A DNA stretch of 64,000 bases, taken from contig NC_084634.1 of assembly GCF_033978795.1 (NCBI RefSeq), positions 22,796,979 to 22,860,978 on the forward strand. The letters run 5' to 3'. The notes under the pieces were generated by a model. The model searched no databases. It was given only the letters and a program-made list of their open reading frames with translations, and was not told the origin of the DNA. How positions within the stretch are numbered: the stretch's first letter is position 1; every line of letters starts with the position of its first letter. Shown here in pieces: positions 53,766-63,493 of this stretch. The translations under genes and the position numbers were made by a program. The stretch is from Nerophis ophidion. Its lineage: Eukaryota; Chordata; Actinopteri; Syngnathiformes; Syngnathidae.

Positions 53766-55130
53766 TGTTATTGATACACATTTGTCATTATGGTCCCAAT
53801 CTGGGCTCCCTACTTACATTCAACATGTGGTGGGAGTGTACTGTACCCCAGTCAAATCACCAATGGGACGCAGGTCAAAGGGAGGGTAGGGGTCTGGGAA
53901 GTTTATTGTGCATGCGAGCTTCAGAGCGGCTGCAATGTTGGGGATTGTTGTTGTTTTTAGGTCAGGGGGAGATGACTGTCTAGTGTTTGGCGCTGGGATT
54001 GTTTTTTTGTGTGTATGTGTGTTTGGCTGGCACAGACACATGATGTTAGTGCGGAGATTTGCAAAGGCAGCCGGGGGGCAGATCTCCCGCTGGGCTTGTC
54101 CCGGCACCCTTCGACACTCTCACCATGCAGTAATGAGGTGGGAGGGCGGGGGCGGGGGATCCCCATTATCTGGGCCATTCTTGTCCTTTTTTGCTTTTGA
54201 TTCGGGACTTTGACAAATACTTTGGTGTCAGGCTATCGACACCGGCCTATCTGCATGCACCTTATTTCTTGCAGTCCCACACACTCTGACTGGACAATTA
54301 CGAATCAGGTCACAACACTGTCCTTTCGGTGTGTTTTTCCCCCTTGTAAAAGTGCCACCATTGTCTGTCACTAACTGACCAAGTCTGTGAGGAGAGTACA
54401 CTTGACTTAATACTGACCCAATGTGGCGTGGTTTTGCGGATGGTCGACTAACAATGGGCCATTGTCTGGGGAGAGCCGCCCTCTTCAAGTCGGACCTGTA
54501 TCACATGTACGCCGCACTTCCACCTCTGCCACGGCAATTTCGACAATACGACTAATGATTATTCAAAAAAACAAAACAAAAAAACCCGAAAAGGCCATGT
54601 CCTGCATGTGAACTTTTCCCACATGCGCCGCTGTCCCCCGTCCTCCGTGGGAGGTGAGACGGGGCCACGTCGCTCCGCTAGACAGCGCGTCTGAGGGACG
54701 GCCTTGTCTTTCTCCACTCTGCCATGGCACGATGGCTCGCCGCCACAACTCACCACCACGCCAGAGGGGATTTTGGGAAGTCAGGGAGAAGTCACACACT
54801 AATGCCGGCGCAGACAGGAAAGGCTTGTTGTTCCTCCCCAGGAGGGGAAGTGGAGGACCTGGGAGAGAGGACAGGCAACAAGTTTGTTTTTCATTTCTCC
54901 CATTGTCCATCTTTTTACCCGGAGTCAAGTACTCCTTGAAATAGACACTAAATGAAAACTGAAGAGGACAACACTTTGTGCTCATGCGTTACAAAACAAT
55001 GTAAAGCTGCCTGGTTACAGATACATAAAAACCTTGACACCTCCAAAGGTGGCGAGACATATTTCAATAATGAATAGAGCAAAATACGTTCTAACCGAAG
55101 GGTGTCAAAGGTACATGCAAACAGGTTTTA
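53766..55130. other. unique, GC-richer island in afg1l intron 2
   Basis: About 1.4 kb free of recognised repeats. 53830-54170 and 54590-54910 have many CpGs and overlapping open frames on both strands, which is a by-product of composition. None resembles AFG1L or another known protein. It may be a regulatory island or an exon of something I do not recognise. Confidence 0.4.
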
Positions 55131-56218
55131 TCCGGCCCGAGACGAGATTGCTGAGTATAAAAGTGAGCTTAAAATGTTTGAATGAAAGAAATTGCTGCTC
55201 TTAATGTGTCCACTACATCCGTGGTCCCCAACCACTGGTCCGTGACGCATTTGCTACGGGCCAGAGAGAAACATTAAATCATTTATAAAAGACTGTATTT
55301 TCTCCGACTTAGCTTTGGCCTGTCCCGCTAAACCTGGGGTGTCAAACTTGTTTTCATTGAAGGCCACACCACAGTCATGGCTGCCATTAGAGAGCCACTT
55401 GTAACAGTAAATAATTAATGAATTTGCCTATGAATTAAAAAATAATAATAGGATAAAATAAAAAATAATAATAATTAAATAAATAAATATATATATATAA
55501 TTTTTATTTTATTTTTTTTAATTGCCGATTTTACCAGAGTTTTTTACAGAAAAAACACTTGCAGCTTAGTTGCCAGTAAAATATTGTACTGTAAAATATA
55601 GTGTTTTTTTCATTATTATTATTATTTTTACAAAATATTACTGTACATAGAAATACAGTACCGCTGTTTAATTTTATTTTGGCAACTCAGATGCCAGTTT
55701 TTACCATAATAAAATGTGGTACCATAAAATCATCAACCGTGGATTTTACAGTAAAAAAACTAAACAAAAATTGACAGCTCAGACTACAGAATTTTACTGT
55801 AAAAAAAAAAATATATATATGTATATCTATATATATATGTATATTTTTACCCCCCCCCCCCCCCCCAACTTACAGTAATATGCTGTTAAAAAAAACTTCT
55901 ATTGCTCATTTTTATAGTGTACACTTTGATGGATAACTTGCTTCAAAATCATAAATTAAGCAGATATTTAGGTATTTATTTGGATTTTGACCAACAAAGT
56001 TAGATAATATAATATTTCTTGCAATATTGGACACCTTTTATTTTCCTTGTCAAACTAGGAAAAAAAAACAACTAATTCCTTTAGTAAGAAAATAAGAAAG
56101 TAGATAAAGAAAATACAAGGTATTTTATTGATACATATTATTTACATGGTTTTGCGGGCCATATAAAATGACGTGGAGGGCCAGATCTGGCCCGCAGGCC
56201 TCGAGTTTGACACCTGTG
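55131..56218 (+). mobile_element. hAT-like repeats incl. H8-type element 55335-56218
   Basis: CCTGGGGTGTCAAACTTGTT at 55333 and CTCGAGTTTGACACCTGTG at 56200-56218 are inverted ends. Before it, 55222-55262 is a GGTCCCCAACC-type fragment. The interior is AT-rich with many TTTTACTGTAAAA-like inverted motifs and a C-run at 55847-55866. Confidence 0.65.
55847..55866. repeat. C homopolymer run
   Basis: About 20 C residues following a TATATG tract; length uncertain for technical reasons. Confidence 0.85.
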
Positions 56219-56454
56219 CACTAGAAACACCAATGAGCTTGTTTATAGATGTACAATAAAATACTTCATGGGACGTTGCCATTTGTTATAACATTGTGAC
56301 ATGATACAATGCACATTAATGAACATATCAGACAGAAAAGTGAAAGATTGTAGCCAAAGGTTGATTTCCATCTGCATCTCATTGCAAAGAAACACTAATT
56401 CAGCATTATAGTGAGTTGTATTTCTCATGCACTTATTCTTGCTGTATTTGGGGA

Positions 56455-56715
56455 CGGCATGACACGGTTGGGAGAGTGGCCGTGCCAGCAACCTGAGGGT
56501 TCCTAGTTCAAACCCCACCTTCTACCAACCTCGTCACATTCGCTGTGTCCTTGAGCAAGGCACTTCACCCTTGCTCGTGATGGGTCACGGTTAGGGCCTT
56601 GCATGGCAGCTCCCGCCATCAGTGTGTGAATGTGTGTGTGAATGGGTGAATGTGGAAATCGTGTCGAAGCGCTTTGAGTACCTTGAAGGTAGAAAAGCGC
56701 CATACAAGTATATCC
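56455..56715 (+). mobile_element. tRNA-derived SINE (type S2), near full length
   Basis: GACGGCATGACACGGTTGGG (A-box region), GTTCAAACCCC (B box), TGTGTCCTTGAGCAAGGCAC, TGTGTGAATGTGTGTGTGAA and AAAAGCGCCATACAAGTATA. Confidence 0.88.
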
Positions 56716-57159
56716 CATTTATCCTTTACCATTAATGTGGCACAAGTGGAAAGCCGGTCCTTGAAAATAATGCCTAAATTAAACCGGTCATACACTTGTA
56801 AAGAACATAATGTCATGGCTGTCTTGAGTTTCCAATAATTTCTAAAAGTCTTATTTTTTTGTGATAGTGATTGGAGCACATACTCATTTGTCACAAAAAA
56901 CATTCATGAAGTTTGGTTCTTTTATGAATTCATTATGGGTCTATTGCAAATGTGACCAAATGTGCTGGGTCAAAAGTATACATACAGCAATGTTAATATC
57001 TGGTTACATGTACTTTGGCAAGTTTCACTGCAATAAGGCGCTTTTGGTAGCCATCCACATGCTTTTGAATGAATTTTTGAGCACTCCTCTTGACAAAATT
57101 GGTGCAGTTCAGCTAAATTTGTTGGTTTTCTGACATGAAGTTGTTTCTTCAGCATTGTC

Positions 57160-57967
57160 GACATGTTTTCAACTCAGAACTTTGGGAAGGCCATTCTAAA
57201 ACCTTAATACAAGCCTGATTTAGCCATTCCTTTACCACTTTTGACGTGAGTTTGGGGTCATTGTCCTGTTGGAACATCCAACTGCGCCCAAGCCTCAACC
57301 TGGTGATTGGCTGATGATTTTAGGTTGTCCTGAAGAATTTAGAGGTAATTCTCCTTTTTAATGTCCCATTTACTCTCTGTAAAACACCAGTTCCATTGGC
57401 AGCAAAACTGGCCCTGAGCATAATACTACCACCACCATGCTTGACGGTAGGGATGGTGTTCTTGGGATTAAAGGCCTCATCTTTTCTCCTCCAAACATAT
57501 TGCTGGGTTTTGTGGCCAAACAGCTCAATTTTTGTTTCATCTGACCACAGAACTTTCCTCCAGAAGGTCTCAGCGGAAAACTTCAGACAAGCCTTAAGGT
57601 GTCGCTTCTGAAGCAGGGGCTTCCTTCTTGCATGTAGCCTCTCTGTCTATGGCGATGCAAAACACGCTTGACACACCTGTGTTCCAACAGCTTCCAATTC
57701 ATTGCAGACTTGCTTTTTGGTGGTTCCCGGTTGACTCTTGATCATCCTGACCAATTTTCTCTCAGCATCAGGTGATAGCTTGCATTTTCTTCCCGATTTT
57801 GGCAGGGACAAAACTGTGCCATCCACTTTATACTTACGAACAATTGTCTGCACAGTTGCTCTTGGGACCTTAAGCTGCGTTGAAATGGGTCCAAGTGACT
57901 TTTCTGATTTTTTCAAGTCAATGATTAGTTTTTTTAGATCCGTGCTGAGTTCCTTTGACTTTCCCAT
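57160..57967 (-). pseudogene. broken Tc1 transposase
   Basis: The start ATG at 57967 gives MGKSKELSTDLKKLIIDLKK, a helix-turn-helix, RATVQTIVRKYKVDG, the GRKCKLSPDAERKLVRMIKS linker and QVCNELEAVGTQV. The frame is lost near 57665. The DDE core survives only as DNA similarity (for example TCAAGCATGGTGGTGGTAGT in reverse at 57430-57450, and the ELWEGH/ENDP region near 57180-57260). Confidence 0.85.
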
Positions 57968-58040
57968 TGTCGCGCTTTTAACCGAGTCCAATGACTGCAT
58001 CACTTGAGCCCTATTTAAATGGGCTCAGAGAAGTCAATAG

Positions 58041-58140
58041 ATGTTGTGGGACTACCGAGGATGTCGTAGTGGTTTGTGCAGCCCTTTGAGACACTAGTGA
58101 TTTAGGGCTATATAAGTAAACATTGATTGATTGATTGATT
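58041..58140 (+). mobile_element. LINE 3' tail (family R5) inside the Tc1
   Basis: ACCGAGGATGTCGTAGTGGT...CAGCCCTTTGAGACACTAGT...CTATATAAGTAAACATTGAT plus GATT units. Confidence 0.85.
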
Positions 58141-58303
58141 GTTAATAATAATCACTCACATGAAGTTAAGAGGCCATGCCATGAAGGTAATTTGATTGTA
58201 ACTTTTCCACATCACTAAAATTGACAATGTATGTTGCTTTTATGTATACTTTTGACCCGGCAGATTAGATCACATTTTCAGTAGACTCATAATAAACTCA
58301 TGA

Positions 58304-58570
58304 GGGACGGCGTGGCGCAGTGGGGAGAGTGGCCGTGCGCAACCCGTGCGTCCCTGGTTCAATTACCACCTAGTACCAACCTCGTCACGTCCGTTGTGTC
58401 CTGAGCAAGACACTTCACCCTTGCTCCTGATGGGTGCTGGTTGGCGCCTTGCATGGCAGCTCCCTCCATCAGTGTGTGAATGTGTGTGTGAATGGGTAAA
58501 TGTGGAAGTAGTGTCAAAGCGCTTTGAGTACCTTGAAGGTAGAAAAGCGCTATACAAGTACAACCAATTT
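58304..58570 (+). mobile_element. tRNA-derived SINE (type S2) inside the Tc1
   Basis: GGGACGGCGTGGCGCAGTGG (A-box region), CTGGTTCAATTACC (B box), then a body almost identical to 39800-40000 and a TTTATTTATTTA tail. Confidence 0.9.
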
Positions 58571-58742
58571 ATTTATTTATTTATAAAAGAACCAAACTTC
58601 ATGAATGTTTTTTGTGACAAACAAGTATGTGCTACAATCACTCCATCACCAAAAAAATAAGGGTTGTAGAAATGATTGGAAACTCAAGACAGCCATTACA
58701 TTATGTCCTTCACAAGTGTATGTAAACTTTTGACCACAACTG

Positions 58743-59082
58743 TACGTATTTACGCTGCTTATAGGTGATAGTATACAAAATGTAGATCGTAACGTTTATG
58801 CCTTGATTGTCAAAGATTTTGGTAGTCTAACCTGTGACATTTCTACCCTTTTAATAATCTGTACATTTTGTGTTGTACTTATGACCCCGGGCACATAAAT
58901 ATGCTTAAATTATATGTATCGCCTTCTAACTTCATGTGGGATTCATGAAATAAATCCAAATTCACAGGTTTTGTTGTAGATGATGCTACATGTGTACAGA
59001 ATAAACCACAGGATGTTTGTACATCAGTTGAGGAAAATTAGTAAATCACATTAATAACATCCTGTAATTTGGTATTGATAAA
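58743..59082. other. no feature recognised
   Basis: 340 bases of AT-rich unique sequence. Confidence 0.5.
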
Positions 59083-59296
59083 TAGTAAATGGGTTATACA
59101 GCGCTTTTCTACCTTCAAGGTACTCAAAGCGCTTTGACACTATTTCCACATTCACCCATTCACACACGCAAGGGTGAAGTGTTTTGCTCAAGGACGCAAC
59201 GGACGTGACGAGGTTGGTAGAAGGTGGGGATTGAACCAGGAATCCTCAGGTTGCTGGCACGGCCACTCTCCCAATCACACCACGCCGTCCCTATTG
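59083..59296 (-). mobile_element. tRNA-derived SINE (type S2)
   Basis: Reverse copy: TATACAGCGCTTTTCTACCT...AAGCGCTTTGACACTATTTC...GGATTGAACCAGGAATCC...CACACCACGCCGTCCC. A 40-base deletion removes most of the GTGTGTGAATG part. Confidence 0.88.
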
Positions 59297-59499
59297 ATAT
59301 TCTTCTTCTTTTTATCTTCTGATAGATCAAATTTGGGAGCATTTTTAAATTCTCCCAGACTCAAGTCCACCTATTTGACTGATGACCATTATCACATCAT
59401 TTATCCAGAAAGTATGAATAACGACAAAAGAAGATAGAATACTATCAACCGTGACATGCAAGTTAAAAATAACCCATTATGATTTGTACATTTTCAGAA

Positions 59500-60180
59500 T
59501 GGGCTTGTTATATTTTAAAAACAAAGAAAACAATCTGACATTCTCTCTTTTTTTAAGTTACCATGCTATGATTTTACCAATCTGGCCTACTTGGGAATAG
59601 CTGAAATTAGTTGTACACCCCTATTTAAGACCAATAATCATTTCATATCCTCTACCTACCATATCGGAGATTTTGTGGAGAAATATGGGGAAATAACTAC
59701 AAAAGTACACTTCATTCACTAACCGTTTTACAAATGAGGTCAGTTAGAATAATACATATTGTTCGATATAGAGAACTTATAAACCCTTTATTTATTGAAT
59801 CAAAAATATTAAAATTCAATTGCCGTAAATTTCATACTATAAACAGCTACTTTTTTTCCTACGCTTTGAAACACGCGGCTTACAAAACGGTGCGACTAAT
59901 AAAGGGATTTTTCCTTCGCTAACGGCCGTGAATCAAATAGTTTTCACAAAACACAAGCACAGACATTGAATAAGTGTGGTATTTTTTCTGCTATGGAGCC
60001 ATTTGTTGGAAAAGTATTTCCTTTGTTTAGTACTTTCAACCGCAAGTACAAATGCCATTCCGTCTTCAAGTTGTCCATAGCAATTCTACTCATATGAATT
60101 CTTCATTCATCTCTCCAAGCAACATTTGTATCTTTTACAATATAACTAAAACAATTTAAACTTACTAATTCATCCTGTGA
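59500..60180 (+). mobile_element. R6 repeat fragment followed by an uninterrupted M1 fragment
   Basis: 59620-59800 is the reverse of 39720-40090 (TATGGGGAAATAACTACAAA, GTTAGAATAATACATA). 59826-60180 matches the M1 element (TTTGGAAAAGTATTTCC-like, TTTAGTACTTTCAACCGCAA, TATGAATTCTTCATTCATC) without the LINE found at 24533. Confidence 0.65.
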
Positions 60181-60376
60181 GTGATGTTTGTAGGAGTGTT
60201 TTCATGCATATGTGCTATCATAATGTAATGATGCTAGCGACCCCTTGAAATGTGACAAATTGGGGGTGTGGAGTACACTATCCACTTTACCCGCCAAATG
60301 GCAGTGGACTGTTTAATATTTAAAATGTATTCTGGGCAATTCCAATTTTGACCACAGTGTTGATTGCTATGTAGAG

Positions 60377-61207
60377 CAGGGGTAGGGAACCTATGGCTCT
60401 AGAGCCAGATGTGGCTCTTTTGATGACTAAATATGGCTCTCAGATAATTATATTTATATAGCGCTTATCTCTAGTGACTCAAAGCGTTTTACAAAGTGAC
60501 ACCCAATATCTAAGTTACATTTAAACCAGTGTGGGTGGCACTGGGGCCAGGTGTGTAAAGTGTCTTGCCCAAAGACACAACACCAGTGACTAGGATGGCG
60601 GAAGCGGGAATCGAACCTGTAACCCTAAGGTTGCTAGCACGGCCACTCTCCTAACCGAGCTAAGCCGAGTAACCGTGTAATACTCTTCCATATCAGTAGG
60701 TGGCAGTCGGTAGCTAATTGCTTTGTAGATGTGGAGAACAGCGGAAGGCAGAGTGAAGGTAAAAAGGTGTCTAATGCTTAAACCAGGGGTAGGGAACCTA
60801 TGACTCTAGAGCCAGATGACTGCATATGGTCCTAGAGCCAGATGACTGCATATGGCTCTCAGATAAATGTTAGCTGACATTGCTTAACACGATAAGTAAT
60901 GAATAATTCTGCTGGTAATCACAGTTTCAAAAATAACGTTCAAATTATAAAACATTCTCATGCATTTTAATCCAACCATCCGTTTTCCACCGCACCTGTT
61001 CAAGATGTCGCATTAATGGTAAGAAGTATTATATAGTTGTTAAAAAGAAAAAGAGACTTATTATACTCTACAAATGTTGGTCATACTTAAAAATGCACAA
61101 ATTTAATTGTACTCAGTGTTGAAAAATGTTACATGGCTCTTACGGAAATATATTTTGAAACATTTGGCTTTCATGGCTCTCTCAGCCAAAAAGGTTCCCG
61201 ACCCCTG
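60377..61207 (-). mobile_element. compound H1 hAT with internal second start and SINE
   Basis: Starts CAGGGGTAGGGAACCTATGG and ends GTTCCCGACCCCTG. Perfect 8-bp duplication ATGTAGAG at 60369-60376 and 61208-61215. After 60 bases an S1 SINE (60437-60665) and about 120 bases of other repeat intervene. A second H1 left end (CAGGGGTAGGGAACCTATGA) then starts at 60785 and runs to the shared right end. Confidence 0.85.
60437..60665 (-). mobile_element. tRNA-derived SINE (type S1)
   Basis: Reverse copy: ATTATATTTATATAGCGCTT...GACACCCAATATCTAAG...CGGGAATCGAACCTGTAACC...AACCGAGCTAAGCCG. Confidence 0.9.
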
Positions 61208-61289
61208 ATGTAGAGTGTTGCTTTCCACCATTTTCAGCAGACTGGATTGCAAAATGATTAACTCCCTATTTATTCTTTCACAGTATCAT

Positions 61290-61528
61290 GTTCTCATATG
61301 TTCTCATAGTCATCAGTATCATCAGTATCACAGTATCATGTTCTCATAGTCATCATTGTCACCGACGTCCCACTGGGTCATTATTGTCACCGATGTCCCA
61401 CTGGGTGTGAGTTTTCCTTGCCCTTATGTGGGCCTACCGAGGATGTCGTAGTGGTTTGTGCAGCCCTTTGAGACACTAGTGATTTAGGGCTATATAAGTA
61501 AACATTGATTGATTGATTGATTGATTCT
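61290..61528 (+). mobile_element. LINE 3' tail (family R5) preceded by local duplications
   Basis: CACCGATGTCCCACTGGGTG...GATGTCGTAGTGGTTTGTGC...AAGTAAACATTGATTGATTG. Just upstream, ACAGTATCATGTTCTCATA occurs twice and TTGTCACCGACGTCCCACTG / TTGTCACCGATGTCCCACTG occur in tandem at 61356-61400. Confidence 0.85.
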
Positions 61529-61874
61529 CACATGAGCTCCACCCAGGAATGGGGACATATGAATCCCTTCCCTACAGTATAAACTGCTACCCAAGGATAT
61601 ACAACAATTATTCTAAACAAAAAAGGAAAAATATTAATCAATGTTTGAAAATTAATCGATTTATAATAGGGATGAATACAAATCAATTTTTTTGTACAGC
61701 TCTACCAGCTAAAGTTGTGTATATAAAGAGACTCACCTCAGAATGCCACATAGCCATGTTGGGTACTTATATAATTTTGAAAATATATTTTTTCAAAGAC
61801 GTTTTTAGGTCAACACTGCCTATATTGCTGCTATGCCAGCATCAAAATGGGGCTTTTGAATCCTTTAACCCGGG

Positions 61875-62900
61875 GGGTCAGCAACCCGCGGTTCTCGAGC
61901 CGCTTGCAGCTTTTTAATGCTGCCCTAGTGGCCCCCTGGAGCATTTTTAAAAAAGGATTGAAAATGGAAAAAGATGGGGGGGGGGTATTTTTTTTAATTT
62001 TAGTATGTTTTTTTTATGTGAGGACAAACATGACACAAACCTTCCCAAATGTGAGAGTACAGTATTTGGTGAACATTGTTTTGTCCTACTAATTTCGGCC
62101 GTTCTTGAACTCACCATAGTGTGAACAGTTTGTTTACATGTAAAATCTTCCTATCCTTTGTCTCATTTGGTCCACCAAAAGTTTTATGCTGTGTGTGAAT
62201 GCACACAAGTACGCTTTGTCGATGTTATTGAGTTGTTGGAGTGTGCTAATCAGGCATATTTGGTCAGTGCATGACTGCAAGCTAATCAATGCTAACATGC
62301 CATTTAGGCGAGCTGTATGTACATATTGCATCATTATGCCTCGTTTGTAGGTATATTTGAGCTCATTTAATATCCTTTACTTTTATCCTTTTTGTATATA
62401 ATTCAGTTTTGCATGCCCGATTGTAGCTGAGATAGGCGCCAGCGCCCCCCGCGATCCCAAAAAGGAAATAAGCGGTAGAAAATTGGATGGATGGATGTCT
62501 CATGACACATTATCGCATTGGCTGCATTTCCGATGGTTGTTCCAGACCACAGCAAACATTACTTAGTTTGTCAAAGATTGTAATAAATCATTAGAAGATG
62601 ACAGCCTGCCGTTTCCCTTAACTTGGACCCACACATCTATACCTTTGGCCATTAAAAGCAGGTCATTTACAGAAGTTATCTCACACTCTGAGTAGCCATT
62701 GATTTACTAATGATTTCTAATGTTTTAAAAATGTGCAGAATAAATATTACATTTCAACATTTCTGTCAACGAAGATTTGCTTCACCCAACGAAATTTTGA
62801 TAGTAGGCTATTATAACTCATATAGACACTTACATCATGTGTTGTCTTCAATATAAGACTTATATATGGCTTTTCATTTTTTGCAGCTCCCGACAGATTT
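61875..62900. mobile_element. DNA transposon, family R2, without the insertions seen at 34523
   Basis: Starts GGGGTCAGCAACCCGCGG. Corresponds to 34523-37416 minus the hAT and P1 insertions; carries instead an S3 SINE end at 62425-62500. The right end is not clean; 62890-63110 adds sequence similar to the H4 interior (TTACACTTGCATCGCACCTC). Confidence 0.7.
62425..62500 (+). mobile_element. S3 SINE 3' end only
   Basis: TGTAGCTGAGATAGGCGCCA...GGAAATAAGCGGTAGAAAAT plus GGATGGATGG. Confidence 0.85.
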
Positions 62901-63214
62901 TTTTATTTTTTATTTTTTTTTTGTCACAGTGGTTTACACTTGCATCGCACCTCATAAGCTTGAGAACACAATGTGTCCAATATTTTCCACAACCATTTTT
63001 TAAAAACGAATCAGTTCACAATCGATTTTTTTTTTGTGCACCTCTACCAGCTAAAGTCGTTTCAATGAAGAGATTCACCTCAGAACCCCTCACTGCCATT
63101 TTAGGTACTTTTTTTTAGTTTAATTTTGGTTTTATTTAGTCAAAACATAGTTCAAAAAGTTATAGTTGGACACTGAAGGAAGGGACTGATGATTATGACC
63201 TGTATTATTAAGTC

Positions 63215-63493
63215 CTAACATAATTCATGGTCAATGCACAAAGATGAGCCACAGTAGTATTTCTCATCTTTAGATTGATGACACTTGCATTTAAATAGCC
63301 CAGGCCTTTTTTCCACATATTTGCCTTTACTCAGTATGCACAGCTTGGTCTCATAGAAGCCTTTTTTTGAAGCAGGGACCTTTTGATGATAGGAGGCAGG
63401 CAGCACAATGACTTCCAGCGGCACCTCAATGCAACAGTACCGTATCACAATTAGCAGCGCTAAACAGGCTGCACACAGACAAGTCCAGTCCAT
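63215..63493 (-). CDS. possible small secreted six-cysteine protein, unidentified
   Basis: 92 codons with ATG (context ACGAGATGG) and stop. Residues 5-17 are hydrophobic (CLCAACLALLIVI), like a signal peptide or anchor. Residues 52-92 hold six cysteines spaced C-x16-C-x-C-x9-C-x4-C-x5-C, with YYC before the last three. The CxC and aromatic-C-x4-C-x5-C pattern recalls TAFA (FAM19A) chemokine-like proteins, but the middle Cys and the tail are missing, so this is only a hint. Not part of any repeat I recognise. A second minus frame just upstream (63669-63507) is also open. It lies within the presumed afg1l intron 2, antisense. Confidence 0.4.
   Translation of the reverse strand: MDWTCLCAACLALLIVIRYCCIEVPLEVIVLPASYHQKVPASKKGFYETKLCILSKGKYVEKRPGLFKCKCHQSKDEKYYCGSSLCIDHELC

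Larger units (their letters stand above)
56790..58742 (-). mobile_element. Tc1-like transposon with long inverted repeats, dead
   Basis: Long inverted repeats: 56790-57000 (CATACACTTGTAAAGAACAT..., GGGTCAAAAGTATACATACA) pairs with 58230-58300 plus 58575-58742 (TATGTATACTTTTGACCCGG..., AACTTTTGACCACAACTGTA). The minus-strand transposase is broken. Insertions: LINE tail 58041-58140 and S2 SINE 58304-58570. Confidence 0.88.

Noticed and set aside
53908..54985. Overlapping open frames of 60-140 codons on both strands as afg1l exons or a new gene
   Set aside because: None resembles AFG1L or another known protein; frames on both strands follow from GC-rich composition. Kept only as an island.
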